Counted from the stretch's first letter, positions 49,497 to 58,458 are shown. The stretch: 64,000 bases of DNA from an uncultured Sterolibacterium sp. (GCA_903904605.1 CAIVDC010000076.1:1-64000); one strand, 5' to 3'. A program made the numbers and translations. Notes: generated from the sequence alone by a model not told the origin.

Positions 49497-49915
49497 CCCG
49501 AAAGCAGAGGCACAGGCGCTTCAGTCCCGGCTTGGCCGACGATGGGCTCACCGAGAGCGACCCTCGAATATGGCCGGCTGCTGAAGGATCGGGGTCGATC
49601 GGAGCGATCCGTCGGTGCGCGATTCCGGCGTAGTGTCGGAAAGACGGCGAACCGGCCATCGAATTTTGATGGCCACGCCGGCCGCTGTAATATTCGAACT
49701 CAAGTTGAAAGCAAGCGGCTGCCGGCAAGCCGCAGCGACCGACGGATTACGAATTTTCTCCGCAACCATCACCGCCCGACAGCTGACGGCCATACACCAA
49801 CAATGCCCATTTCCAGCGAGGCCGCCTGGCACCCCGAGCGCCGACATGACGGGCGGTTGCATCTTCGCCGTCGCCGTCGCCGGCAGGCGTGAAGTCCCGC
49901 ACCGCCGACTCGTCC
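49497..49915. other. Intergenic region after chemoreceptor gene
   Basis: 419 bp. ORF 49542..49892 and the opposite-strand ORFs are Arg-rich without family likeness. No terminator with T-run and no repeat stands out. Confidence 0.35.
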
Positions 49916-51097
49916 ATGCGTGATTCCCGCCCGCCCGTTCCCCGCGCCATCTGGGCGCTCGGCTTCGTCAGCCTGTTGATGGATGTGTCCTCGGAACTCA
50001 TCCACAGTCTGCTGCCGGTATTCATGTTCACGGCGCTGGGCGTTTCCGTCTTCGCCATCGGCTTGATCGAGGGAACGGCGGAAGCGACGGCGCTTATTGT
50101 CAAGGTCTTCTCCGGAGTGCTGTCCGACTGGTGGGGCAGGCGCAAGCCATTGGCGGTTCTCGGTTATGGCCTGGGGGCACTGTCCAAGCCCTTGTTCGCA
50201 ATCTCCAGCGGGGCCGGGTTGATCGTTGCTGCCCGGCTGATCGACCGCGTCGGCAAAGGCCTTCGCGGCGCGCCGCGCGATGCGCTGGTGGCCGACCTCA
50301 CCCCCGCTGAAATACGTGGCGCGGCCTTCGGTCTGCGCCAGTCGCTCGATACCGTCGGTGCCTTCCTCGGACCCCTGCTCGCGATGGGTCTTATGTTGCT
50401 GTGGGCCGACGATTTCCGCTCGGTGTTCTGGGTAGCGGCGATTCCCGCATTCCTCGCCGTCGCACTGCTGTTGTTCGGCGTTCAGGAACCGCAGCGTCAC
50501 CGGAACGGCAAGCGCGTCAATCCGATAACGCGCGCGAACCTGCGACGGCTGCCGGTCGCCTATTGGCGCGTCGTGGCAATCGGCGCGATCTTCGCACTGG
50601 CACGCTTCTCCGAAGCCTTCCTGGTATTGCGTGCGCAGCAAGGCGGACTGCCGCTGGCCTTGACGCCACTGGTGCTGATCGCCATGAACGTGATCTACGC
50701 GGCCGCAGCCTATCCCTTCGGCAAGGTGGCGGACGCGATGCGCCACGAAATGCTGCTGGCGGCCGGTCTGGCCGTTCTGATCGCGAGCGACGCGGCACTC
50801 GCGGACGGCGCGGTCTGGAGTGTCTGGGCCGGCATCACGCTCTGGGGCCTGCATCTGGCCATGACCCAGGGCTTGCTCGCGGCCATGATTGCCGATACCG
50901 CCCCGGCCGATCTACTCGGAACGGCTTACGGCTTCTTCAATCTGGCCAGCGGGATCGCCATGCTTCTTGCCAGCGCCTTGGCCGGGTTGCTGTGGGACCG
51001 TTTCGGCGCGTCGTCTACTTTCGTCGCCGGAGGAGCATTCTGTTTGGCGGCGCTCGGCGTCATTGCCTGGCGTGGTGCGCGGCAGGGTGCGGGATAA
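49916..51097 (+). CDS. MFS transporter
   Basis: 393 aa from the ATG at 49916 (MRDSRPPVPRAIWALGFVSLLMDVSSELIHSLLPVFMF); a GTG at 49889 is possible. It has twelve hydrophobic helices and the MFS loop SGVLSDWWGRRKPLAVLGYGLGALSKPLFA, followed by DRVGKGLRGAPRDALVAD, seen in a subgroup of drug/solute exporters (MFS_1) of unknown substrate. It is convergent with the FMN-binding gene. Confidence 0.85.
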   Translation: MRDSRPPVPRAIWALGFVSLLMDVSSELIHSLLPVFMFTALGVSVFAIGLIEGTAEATALIVKVFSGVLSDWWGRRKPLAVLGYGLGALSKPLFAISSGAGLIVAARLIDRVGKGLRGAPRDALVADLTPAEIRGAAFGLRQSLDTVGAFLGPLLAMGLMLLWADDFRSVFWVAAIPAFLAVALLLFGVQEPQRHRNGKRVNPITRANLRRLPVAYWRVVAIGAIFALARFSEAFLVLRAQQGGLPLALTPLVLIAMNVIYAAAAYPFGKVADAMRHEMLLAAGLAVLIASDAALADGAVWSVWAGITLWGLHLAMTQGLLAAMIADTAPADLLGTAYGFFNLASGIAMLLASALAGLLWDRFGASSTFVAGGAFCLAALGVIAWRGARQGAG

Positions 51098-51163
51098 GGG
51101 AGGGGTCCGTCGGGCGAGTCCGGCTCCCGCCAAGGCAGATAGTCCATGGTTGCCCCGGTCTGA

Positions 51164-51562
51164 TCAGCCGATCTTCTTCCCCGCAGTGGGACCGGGTTTG
51201 AGTGAGTGGATCTCGGTGACGTGGAGGAGTGCGACCGCCTTCGGAGCCCGCATCCCGTTCTTGAGCGAAAGCTCCTTCGCCTGCTCGTAGGCGTCTCCCT
51301 CGCTCCGGAGTTCGGCATCGCAGAGGAAGCGGTAGCCGTCGGGGACTTCGCGATCGACCAGGGCGACCGAGACCTTCGACCCGTTCAGTATGTTCTCGAA
51401 GGTCGCCCCGCCGGTCCCTTCGTTGAAGATGAGCGTCTCATCGTCGAGCACCCGCGTCGACCGTTTCGGTGCCACGTTCGGGATGCCGTCCTTATTGACC
51501 GTACCGATAAAGCACTGCTGTCCGGCGATCATGGCCTTCATTTCTTGCGTCAGCGTAGACAT
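51164..51562 (-). CDS. Pyridoxamine-5'-phosphate-oxidase-related FMN-binding protein
   Basis: 132 aa from the ATG at 51562 with an AAGGAG ribosome site. It has the split-barrel opening: LTQEMKAMIAGQQCFIGTVNKDGIPNVAPKRSTRVLDDETLIFNEGTGGATFENILNGSKVSVALVDRE. These small proteins bind FMN or F420 and act in reductive detoxification; this one is not further assignable. The C-terminal tail (SLKPGPTAGKKIG) is common in the group. Confidence 0.85.
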   Translation of the reverse strand: MSTLTQEMKAMIAGQQCFIGTVNKDGIPNVAPKRSTRVLDDETLIFNEGTGGATFENILNGSKVSVALVDREVPDGYRFLCDAELRSEGDAYEQAKELSLKNGMRAPKAVALLHVTEIHSLKPGPTAGKKIG

Positions 51563-51777
51563 GACTATCTCCTTATCTCTTAAGAAATCCCATCGCCCTT
51601 CATCGGTGCGACTGAGGTCCGATGATGGCCGCCACGACCGGCTGTTCGCGCCCTCCCGGGCGCGAAAAGGCGCTTTCAATACTACAATCAAGCCCGACAT
51701 TGCGCTAGTTGTCGGTCATCGGTGAATCGATGGGGCAATTCGCGGGCCTTTTACGCCGCTCGTCGGCAATGAGGCCC

Positions 51778-52902
51778 TCAGTCACCGAAGTTTGTGCCCA
51801 CTCGGCGCGCGCTACCGATCCAGGAGTGATTGATCGGTACTGTCTTCACCTTGCCGGCAACCTCTTCCAATCTCACAGGCCGCGTGCCGTCGCCTTTGGC
51901 TGCCACCATCACGCCGTACCTCCCATTGGCAATCAGGTCGGCGCATGCGGTGCCCAGTCGCGTCGCCAGAATCCGGTCAGCCGCGGACGGCGCGCCGCCG
52001 CGCTGCACATGGCCAAGGATGGTGACGCGGGCTTCCAGGCCGGTCAGCGCTTCGAGATGCTTGGCGAGCCGCAGCGTCCGGTCGGCGTAGAGCAGCTCGG
52101 CGGCATCGGCTTCCTGATCATCGGCCTTGCGCCCATCCCTGAGCTTCGACGACTTCCTTCCCGCCGACCTCGCTGCGGCTATTGTGGCCAGGTCCTGCTT
52201 CGACATGGCCCCTTCAGCCACGGCAACGATGGAGAAGGGTTTGCCGCCGCGGACCCGCGCCCGGATCGCCTCGGCCACGCTGTCCACCTCGTAGGGAATT
52301 TCCGGGGTCAGGATGACGTCGGCGCCGCCGGCAATCCCGGCGCCGAGTGCCAGCCAGCCGGCCCGGTGGCCCATGATCTCGACCACGATTATGCGATGGT
52401 GGCTGTGCGCGGTACTGTGCAGCCGATCGATGGCCTCGGTGGCAATGCCCAGGGCGGTATCGAAACCGAAAGTGGTGTCCGTGCCGGCAACGTCGTTGTC
52501 TATGGTCTTGGGCAGTGTGATGACATTGAGTCCCATCTGCTTAAGGCGCAGGGCATTCTTCACCGTGCCGCCGCCGCCGAGGCAGACCAGGCAGTCAAGA
52601 TGGTTGACATGGTAATTGCCCGCGATGGAGTCGAGCATGTTCACGAGCTTGCCACCGACCGGCATCTTGTGCGGCTTATCGCGGCTGGTGCCGAGGATCG
52701 TGCCACCCACGGTCAGGATGCCCGAGAGCTGGCCGCCGTCTAGGGGTGCGGTGCGGTTTTCCATCAAGCCGCGAAAGCCGTCCCGAAAACCCACGATGTG
52801 CATGCCGTAATGGCCGAGCGCCGCCTTTCCGACGCCGCGGATAGCGGCATTCAGGCCAGGGCTGTCGCCACCCGCGGTAAGAATTCCAATGGTTTTGCTC
52901 AT
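51778..52902 (-). CDS. 6-phosphofructokinase with atypical phosphate-donor motif
   Basis: 374 aa from the ATG at 52902 ([23 protein letters not shown]). The substrate site [20 protein letters not shown] and [15 protein letters not shown] are intact. The donor-binding motif, GGDGS in ATP enzymes and GGDD in PPi enzymes, reads GGGGT here. The Lys of PKTIDND is the residue found in PPi-dependent enzymes, where ATP enzymes have Gly. Donor choice (PPi or ATP) therefore cannot be stated from sequence; the Lys leans to PPi. It catalyses the fructose-6-phosphate to fructose-1,6-bisphosphate step. It stands alone in its transcription unit. Confidence 0.9.
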   Translation of the reverse strand: MSKTIGILTAGGDSPGLNAAIRGVGKAALGHYGMHIVGFRDGFRGLMENRTAPLDGGQLSGILTVGGTILGTSRDKPHKMPVGGKLVNMLDSIAGNYHVNHLDCLVCLGGGGTVKNALRLKQMGLNVITLPKTIDNDVAGTDTTFGFDTALGIATEAIDRLHSTAHSHHRIIVVEIMGHRAGWLALGAGIAGGADVILTPEIPYEVDSVAEAIRARVRGGKPFSIVAVAEGAMSKQDLATIAAARSAGRKSSKLRDGRKADDQEADAAELLYADRTLRLAKHLEALTGLEARVTILGHVQRGGAPSAADRILATRLGTACADLIANGRYGVMVAAKGDGTRPVRLEEVAGKVKTVPINHSWIGSARRVGTNFGD

Positions 52903-53055
52903 GCTTGCGGCCTTCCGACTGAATGATTGGCTATCCTGGTGCTGACGGCGGCATGACGATAAGCGGCCGTTCACATCGCTCGCGGGCAGCAGCGAGCGGT
53001 GCCGAGCCCCAGAGCGCAATGCCGGCCATCGGCACCGGCAGGGAGCCCTCGGTCC

Positions 53056-53604
53056 TTATCCACCCATCAGCGGCATCGCTTCGTGGATGCCCAGGTAGAT
53101 GAGCGCGACGCTGCCCATGAGCGCGTAAGCGCCCACCTTGGTGAAATAGAGCAGGCCGGTGACGACGACCACGGTCGCCAGTCCGAGCGCTCCGGCATGA
53201 GCCGCCCTCAGCACGGTGACCGCACCGGCGAAAATCAGGCCGACGGCAATCGGCGCCAAACCGCGTTCAATGGCCATTCGTACCGGCGATGCCTCGTTGC
53301 GCTGCCACCAGCCCGCCGCGAAGAAGACGACCACGGACGACGGAAGGTAAATGGCCAAGGTGGCGACGACGGCGCCCCAGAACCCATAGACCTGCCAGCC
53401 GATGAGGGCGCAGATCAAGCTGCTCGGTCCGGGCGCGGCACGCGAGATCGCGAAAAGATCGGCGAACTGCGGATCGCTCAGCCAGCCATGAACCGCCACG
53501 GCCTGGTTTTGAATTGCCGGGACAATTGCCTGGCCGCCGCCGAAGGAAAAGATCGAGAGCGGGGCGAAGACAAGGATCAGGCCGAAAAGGCGACTATCGA
53601 TCAT
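53056..53604 (-). CDS. Chromate transporter, half protein (C-terminal-type CHR domain)
   Basis: 182 aa from the ATG at 53604. A CHR domain is visible in FGLILVFAPLSIFSFGGGQAIVPAIQNQAVAVHGWLSDPQFADLFAISRAAPGPSSLICALIGWQVYGFWGAVVATLAIYLPSSVVVFFAAGWW. The FGGG and PGP motifs are kept. With its overlapping neighbour it forms a two-gene short-chain ChrA. Substrates of such pairs are chromate or sulfate-like anions, though many members are untested. Confidence 0.88.
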   Translation of the reverse strand: MIDSRLFGLILVFAPLSIFSFGGGQAIVPAIQNQAVAVHGWLSDPQFADLFAISRAAPGPSSLICALIGWQVYGFWGAVVATLAIYLPSSVVVFFAAGWWQRNEASPVRMAIERGLAPIAVGLIFAGAVTVLRAAHAGALGLATVVVVTGLLYFTKVGAYALMGSVALIYLGIHEAMPLMGG

Positions 53605-54190
53605 TGCGGGCCTTCCTTTCGAGAACGAATGCCCAGGCGATGCTAACCGGGGCGGCAACCGCGACCACCGGGACCATCGGCCATCGGAGAATGCCGACCA
53701 CCGCGAAACAGACTCCAGCGACCACGGGCGCCATGACATTGCGCGGCAGTCGTGCAGCCACCTTGATCCCCATTTGCAGGGTCGCGCCGACCGCCGCGGC
53801 CGCCATGCCTGCAAGCACGAAGTGGACGATCTCGAAATGGCCGTAGGTGCGGTACAAGTAGCCCAAAACGAGAATGACGCAGAAAGCGGGGATGACCATG
53901 CCGAGAACGGCAATGGTACCGCCGACCCCGCCCCGCAGCCGCATGCCCACATACAGCGCAATGTTGACCGGATTGGCGCCGGGCAGCACTTGGGCGACGG
54001 TCAGGCCGGACAGGAATTCCTTCTCGTCAAGCCAACCGCGCTTGACGACGATGTCGTGATGGACCCAGGCTTGGACGCCGCCGCCGAAAGTCGCCATTCC
54101 CAGCCGGACAAAGGCGCCCAATAGCGCCATCAGACTGACTTTCGGTCGGTTGAATTCTGAGTCGGCCAGACTTGAGCTATCGGTCGCCAT
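53594..54190 (-). CDS. Chromate transporter, half protein (N-terminal-type CHR domain)
   Basis: 198 aa. The CHR domain reads LLGAFVRLGMATFGGGVQAWVHHDIVVKRGWLDEKEFLSGLTVAQVLPGANPVNIALYVGMRLRGGVGGTIAVLGMVIPAFCVIL, with the FGGG and PGAN/PGP motifs. Its 3' end overlaps the second half-gene by 11 bp. Both halves are needed to build the pseudo-symmetric carrier in the known split type. Confidence 0.88.
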   Translation of the reverse strand: MATDSSSLADSEFNRPKVSLMALLGAFVRLGMATFGGGVQAWVHHDIVVKRGWLDEKEFLSGLTVAQVLPGANPVNIALYVGMRLRGGVGGTIAVLGMVIPAFCVILVLGYLYRTYGHFEIVHFVLAGMAAAAVGATLQMGIKVAARLPRNVMAPVVAGVCFAVVGILRWPMVPVVAVAAPVSIAWAFVLERKARNDR

Positions 54191-54395
54191 GGGTCGTCCT
54201 TAATGGGTGGGAAGTGGAGTTCGCGGTTGGGGTCTCCGCCATTATGGCCTAAGCGGCAATCTTCAGGAAAACGCTTGCTCCCCGCCGTTCTGAAGATGTC
54301 GAATCTGGATTGGATTCTATATGCAGGTCGTGATGACCTGCCTCCTTTTGACCGAATTCTTCCGGATCAACATTCTCTGCCGATCCGGTGAGGAG

Positions 54396-54590
54396 ATGCC
54401 GGTCATGGAAGGTGGCGAGGTGACCGACAGCAGGCAGACACGCGAGCGGATCGCGCAACTCAAGGCCAGCGTTCGCGCCAAGGTCGCGCACCCGTTTCAT
54501 ATCGTCACGAATCGCTTCGGGCAAAGGAAGGGCGCAATCGCGGATAGGCCAAGAACGCGGCCCAATTGCTGCGGCATCGAAAGTGCATAA
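54396..54590 (+). pseudogene. IS5-like transposase C-terminal remnant
   Basis: The frame ..RQTRERIAQLKASVRAKVAHPFHIVTNRFGQRK.. resembles the C-terminal transposase stretch ..IRAKVEHPFRVIKRQFGY.K.. of IS5-type elements. After about 54520 the likeness jumps to another frame, which reads RNRG-stop-AKNAAQLL and matches the family's YRGLAKNTAQL. So a frameshift and a nonsense codon are present. No intact element or terminal repeats were found. It lies beside a tRNA gene. The 200 bp between it and the chromate transporter gene holds nothing else I recognise. Confidence 0.65.
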
Positions 54591-54659
54591 GACGCGCATG
54601 ACCGACCATCTGCAGTCGAGAAGAGCGCCCTATTTCACGGATTGCCATCTGAAAAGTAC

Positions 54660-54733
54660 TGGAGCGGGCGATGGGAATCGAACCCACGGCTCTAGCTTGG
54701 GAAGCTAGGGTATTACCATTATACGACGCCCGC
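54660..54733 (-). tRNA. tRNA-Gly (anticodon CCC)
   Basis: On the minus strand the sequence folds as a tRNA: acceptor GCGGGCG/CGCCCGC, D arm GTAT-loop-ATAC, anticodon arm CTAGC-TTCCCAA-GCTAG (anticodon CCC, codon GGG), and T arm GTGGG-TTCGATT-CCCAT. CCA is encoded at the 3' end (54662-54660). Confidence 0.93.
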
Positions 54734-54743
54734 CTTGGCGGTC

Positions 54744-54772
54744 ATTGTAGTCAGGACTATCGTCGCTGGCAA
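54744..54772 (-). promoter_or_regulatory. Sigma-70 promoter of tRNA-Gly
   Basis: On the minus strand TTGCCA (54772-54767), a 17-bp spacer and TACAAT (54749-54744) lie 10 bp upstream of the tRNA 5' end, giving ideal placement for a stable-RNA promoter. Confidence 0.65.
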
Positions 54773-54797
54773 ATTGCCCGCGACGATGATTTCGCAC

Positions 54798-54825
54798 TTG
54801 ACGCGCAATCTCAAAAGCTTATTAT
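54798..54825 (+). promoter_or_regulatory. Sigma-70-like promoter candidate for flp operon
   Basis: TTGACG (54798-54803), a 16-bp spacer and TATTAT (54820-54825) face the flp gene whose ATG is at 54966. The long leader of about 130 bases could hold further control elements. Confidence 0.4.
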
Positions 54826-54965
54826 TCATTTGGGATATTTTGCAAGATGACCCCAATGACTTCTGGCAATCGCAGCAACTTGAGTCGCCGGCCTTTGTCT
54901 CTGGTTGTCCACGGCGCCTGGTCAATGCTGCCGATTCTTCACGATATTTTCCAAGGAGCACACCC

Positions 54966-55235
54966 ATGAGCAGTCTGTCGATAACCCGGCGTCAATGCGG
55001 TCAGGGCATGACCGAATACATTGTCATCGTGGCGTTGATTGCCGTCGCCGCAATCGCTGTCTATCAGTTCTTCGGACAGACGATACGCAGCCAGACCGCT
55101 GGCATTGCCAAGGAAGTCGCGGGTCAGAGCGCGGCGACCTCGATCGGCAATTCGCAGACGGCGGCAGGCAATGCCGAAGCGGAGGGTACGACAAAGAAGG
55201 GGCTGGACAAGTACCAGAACGACAATTCACGTTAG
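54966..55235 (+). CDS. flp: Flp-type pilin
   Basis: 89 aa from the ATG at 54966 with an AAGGAG ribosome site. A short basic leader (MSSLSITRRQCG) is followed by the pilin core QGMTEYIVIVALIAVAAIAVYQFFG, with the Glu-Tyr pair near the start of the mature protein typical of Flp pilins. The Ala/Gly/Gln/Thr-rich tail is longer than in minimal Flp. It should be cleaved by the CpaA/TadV-type peptidase and assembled by the downstream Tad machine. Confidence 0.85.
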   Translation: MSSLSITRRQCGQGMTEYIVIVALIAVAAIAVYQFFGQTIRSQTAGIAKEVAGQSAATSIGNSQTAAGNAEAEGTTKKGLDKYQNDNSR

Positions 55236-55257
55236 CGCCCCACGGAAGCTGGACATC

Positions 55258-56700
55258 ATGGAACTCGCCAGGGCCGGTCGAGATCCGCGGCGCGCGGGCG
55301 ACAGGGGTTGTCAGCGAGGCCAGGCACTCATCTACGGACTGTTTGTCCTGACAGCCGGTCTTGCCGCGCTCTTTTTCCTGTTCAATACCGGACAACTGGT
55401 CAGTGAAAAGACCAAGCTCGTCAATACCGGAGACGCCGTGGCCTATAGCGCCGGAGTGATGCACGCACGCCTGCTGAATTTTGACGCCTATGCCAACAGG
55501 GCGATGATCGCCAACACCGTGGCCATCGCCCAAATGGTGAGCCTTTCCTCATGGCTTCAGTACGCTGACAACCTCGCCCGGTTTGGCGCGGCTACGATGA
55601 ATCCAAAGTTTCTGCCGTTCTATCCCGCTTATGCCGTCGCATTGCAGATCGGACCCGCCACCAAGGAAACACTGGTCGATTCCGGTACGCTCCAGGAACT
55701 GGCCGCCGGCTCCGACATGATCGTGCGAAAGGCGTTGATGACGGCACAGTGGGTCGCCTATCAAGGCATGGCCGTTGCGCGTAAGGAGGTGATGGACGAA
55801 GTGGCCCAGGCCAACTATGGCGGCGACGGGACTGTCACTGTCGAATCCTTGACTGGAGATGAATTGACCGGCTTCCTCACGCGCTACGCCGATGAGCAGC
55901 GCAGCCGCTTTGCCGACGCCTCAAGTGCTTCCGCCGGTCGCGACCCATTCGTCCCGAAACGCAGTTGGAGCCTCCCCGGATTTTGGAGCGATTGCCCAAG
56001 CGCCACTGCCACGGGCCGGGTAGATTGGCTTGACCGCAGGGGCGGCACTGCCTTAATCGGTTTCGATGAATGGCAGGCAATGGACACGCTTTCGGAAAAG
56101 CGCTGGGTCCCCAAGAGCAAGAATGACGTGATGTGTCAGGGTCTGGCCGAGGTTCCCGATGGCTGGGGAGCGCAGTCGGCCGCCGACAACCCGTCCTTCG
56201 ACATGGAGCCGAACCGCTATGGCGGATCCCCGGCGGTCAATCCCGCAGCCAGCGGCTTGGCACTCGTCTTCTCAAGTAATTCCTGGGCCTATTCCGGATT
56301 GCCCAATTTCTACGACCTTTCCGTAGACGGACTGAAGCAGGAGGATCCGCGCTTCCGATTTGCCATACGATTGCGCCGCGAGAAAAGTCAGACGGCGACC
56401 TCTGAAGCCCGTTCGGCCATTAGGCCCAGCGCTCGTGTCAATGCCTACCAGGCAACCCCTGCCGGCGGACAAGAACTGGTGGCAGTATCGGCGTCGGAAG
56501 TCTTCTTTCAGCGTACCGGCCCCGATGAAACATGTTCGGATGGCAAACGGATGGGACGCGACAACTGCTACGGGCGAAACTCGCTCGGCAAGGCCCGCGA
56601 GCTCGCCAGCCTTTTCAATCCCTACTGGCAGGTGCATCTGGTTCAATCCGGCGAGGCCGTGGCGACAGCGCAGGAGATGCAGGGAGCGACGCTGCCATGA
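55258..56700 (+). CDS. TadG-like pilus-associated protein
   Basis: 480 aa from the ATG at 55258. After a charged N-terminus, RGQALIYGLFVLTAGLAALFFLFNTGQLVSEKTKLVNTGDAVAYSAGVMHARLLNFDAYANRAMIANT matches the TadG/pseudopilin-like N-terminal helix and the following region of Tad-associated proteins. The rest is extracytoplasmic, rich in Trp/Asn and with a few Cys, and not recognisable. It overlaps the next gene by 4 bp. Its 3' neighbour is TadE-like, and both are probably minor pilins or surface parts of the Tad pilus. Confidence 0.75.
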   Translation: MELARAGRDPRRAGDRGCQRGQALIYGLFVLTAGLAALFFLFNTGQLVSEKTKLVNTGDAVAYSAGVMHARLLNFDAYANRAMIANTVAIAQMVSLSSWLQYADNLARFGAATMNPKFLPFYPAYAVALQIGPATKETLVDSGTLQELAAGSDMIVRKALMTAQWVAYQGMAVARKEVMDEVAQANYGGDGTVTVESLTGDELTGFLTRYADEQRSRFADASSASAGRDPFVPKRSWSLPGFWSDCPSATATGRVDWLDRRGGTALIGFDEWQAMDTLSEKRWVPKSKNDVMCQGLAEVPDGWGAQSAADNPSFDMEPNRYGGSPAVNPAASGLALVFSSNSWAYSGLPNFYDLSVDGLKQEDPRFRFAIRLRREKSQTATSEARSAIRPSARVNAYQATPAGGQELVAVSASEVFFQRTGPDETCSDGKRMGRDNCYGRNSLGKARELASLFNPYWQVHLVQSGEAVATAQEMQGATLP

Positions 56701-57494
56701 ATGAGCCGTCACCTTTTCGGACGCTTGCGGGAGGGCAGGCTTTCACGGAATTCCTTGTCGTCGTTCTGGCGCTGCTGCCGCTTTTCCTGCTGATGCCGGT
56801 CATCGGCAAGTATCAGGATATCGCCCATAGCACACGGATGGCGAGTCGCTACGTGGCATTCGAGGCGATGACTCGCAACGCCGCAACAAGCAGTTGGAAG
56901 CCAGAGGCCCAATTGGCCGACGAAGTGCGGCGCCGATTCTTCAGCAATTCCGACGCGCCCATCAAGACCCATGACCGGGCAGGCAATTTTGCCGCCCATC
57001 GGAATCCGTTCTGGAGCGACCCGAAAGGCGATCCCTTGATCAAGGACTTCAACACCGACATCACGATCAGCTTCGGATCGGACAATAGCAGCGGCCAGAA
57101 TGATGCATTCTCCGCCGCTTCAGATGGCGAACCCTTCCTGGAATACGGCTGGTTCGACTTGCGGGCCCAAGGAATCTACACGGCCAAAGTCTCGGTCGCA
57201 CTGGCCAATTTGCCGGGTGGATTGAGGAACTACGAGCCATTCGACACGATAGATCTGTCCATCGCCCGAAGCACCAGCGTCGTCATCGATCCTTGGACGG
57301 CCGCAGGGCCGAAGCAAGCCGAAGCGCGCTTCGGCGGCAATGCGCTGGTCTTCCCTGCTGGCAGCCTCAAGGAAGCCGCGGCCATCGTCGACGCTCTGGT
57401 GAGCGTGATCGACCTGCCGGGCGGCGTAAGCGCTCCGGCACTGGGCAAACTGGATTTCTGGCGCGACGTGGTGCCTGAGGACCGGCTCAGATAG
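56697..57494 (+). CDS. TadE-like pseudopilin
   Basis: 265 aa from the ATG at 56697, which overlaps the previous stop (ATGA). The N-terminal AGGQAFTEFLVVVLALLPLFLLMPVIGKYQDIAHSTRMASRYVAFEAMTR has the TadE pattern: a Gly, then a hydrophobic helix with a Glu five residues after the cleavage Gly. The remaining 200 residues are predicted extracytoplasmic and unlike named families. Confidence 0.75.
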   Translation: MNEPSPFRTLAGGQAFTEFLVVVLALLPLFLLMPVIGKYQDIAHSTRMASRYVAFEAMTRNAATSSWKPEAQLADEVRRRFFSNSDAPIKTHDRAGNFAAHRNPFWSDPKGDPLIKDFNTDITISFGSDNSSGQNDAFSAASDGEPFLEYGWFDLRAQGIYTAKVSVALANLPGGLRNYEPFDTIDLSIARSTSVVIDPWTAAGPKQAEARFGGNALVFPAGSLKEAAAIVDALVSVIDLPGGVSAPALGKLDFWRDVVPEDRLR

Positions 57495-57506
57495 GAAGGA
57501 ATAATC

Positions 57507-58265
57507 ATGTTCGATGCCTTCGGAATTCGCTTTGGCCTCATTGTCGGCGTGATGTTTTCACTGTCCGCAGATGTGGACGGATTGGCATTGACTCAATCAG
57601 TCTGGCCGGTTATGGCCGCACCCGAGGAAGCTCGACTTTTCGACATCGGGAACAAGATGACCTTCGCTGGTTTGCCGATGCGCGTCCAGGGCTTCGTCTC
57701 GGCAGTCAGGCCGCCACAACTGGCCGACGGTTTCCGCCAAAGCCTGGGCCAGCCCTTGGTCGAAGACAGACTCGGCGACAAACTGATCCTCGGCCGCTTT
57801 CAGGGCGAACATTACCTGACGGTTCAACTGGAGCCCGCCGGAGCGGGAACGCGGGGCCTAATCGCGGTGACGCACCTGAGCGCCGCATACGAAAGTCAAG
57901 GTGAAATCCAGGCCGCCATCGACCAAAGGCAGTCACGACTGCCGCCGGGCTCCCGGATAATCAGCCAGATCAACTCCGAAGATGGGGGCAAGCTTGCCGA
58001 GCATTTCGTGACGGTCAGCAGCCAAGGCCTGGACCAAAATCTCGAATACGTGAAGGTCCTGATGCGCGAAGACGGCTTTGCACTCCAACGCGAAGCCGAC
58101 GCCGCCCGGAGTGATACCTCGTCGGACCCCAGCCAGATCGCCGACGGAAAAGTCTTGTTCTTCAAAGGCCCGGGCAAGGAGGCGATGGCCGTTGTCTTCC
58201 GCAAGGACAAAGGCGACACGACCATCGTACTCAACACCGTCACACTGTTGGCTCGATCCAAATGA
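57507..58265 (+). CDS. Unknown secreted protein of the Tad locus
   Basis: 252 aa with a likely signal peptide (MFDAFGIRFGLIVGVMFSLSADVDG). No family recognised. There are no Cys in the body; the sequence is hydrophilic, with segments such as MRVQGFVSAVRPPQLADGFRQSLGQPLVEDRLGDKLILGRFQGEHYLTVQLEPAGAGTRGLIAVTHLS. It lies between the TadE-like gene and a second pilin gene, overlapping the latter by 4 bp, so it is part of the pilus operon. It might be a periplasmic or surface accessory protein. Confidence 0.7.
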   Translation: MFDAFGIRFGLIVGVMFSLSADVDGLALTQSVWPVMAAPEEARLFDIGNKMTFAGLPMRVQGFVSAVRPPQLADGFRQSLGQPLVEDRLGDKLILGRFQGEHYLTVQLEPAGAGTRGLIAVTHLSAAYESQGEIQAAIDQRQSRLPPGSRIISQINSEDGGKLAEHFVTVSSQGLDQNLEYVKVLMREDGFALQREADAARSDTSSDPSQIADGKVLFFKGPGKEAMAVVFRKDKGDTTIVLNTVTLLARSK

Positions 58266-58456
58266 GCACTCGCCCGGCAAAGGCTCCCGAAGCCCAACGC
58301 GGACAGTCCTCCATGGAGTACGTCGCAGTCTGTGCCGCGCTCGTTCTTGCGCTGGGCATTGGTCTGCGAGATGACAACAGCGCTCTTTCGGAACTGATCG
58401 GAGCCTTCAAGACTGCCTACCAAAAATTCAGCTATGCGATTTCATTGCCCGGATAG
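58262..58456 (+). CDS. Second Flp-like pilin / pseudopilin
   Basis: 64 aa, ATG overlapping the previous stop. RGQSSMEYVAVCAALVLALGIGLRDDNSALSELIGAFKTAYQKFSYAISLP has the Flp/TadE-like cleavage Gly and the MEY motif at the start of a hydrophobic helix, then a short tail. It differs from the flp at 54966 in length and tail, so it may be a minor pilin. cpaB starts 2 bp later. Confidence 0.75.
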   Translation: MSTRPAKAPEAQRGQSSMEYVAVCAALVLALGIGLRDDNSALSELIGAFKTAYQKFSYAISLPG

Positions 58457-58458
58457 TC

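Noticed and set aside
54837-54853. Sigma-54-like TTGGGATATTTTGCA before flp
   Set aside because: The GG-to-GC spacing is two bases short of the required distance.
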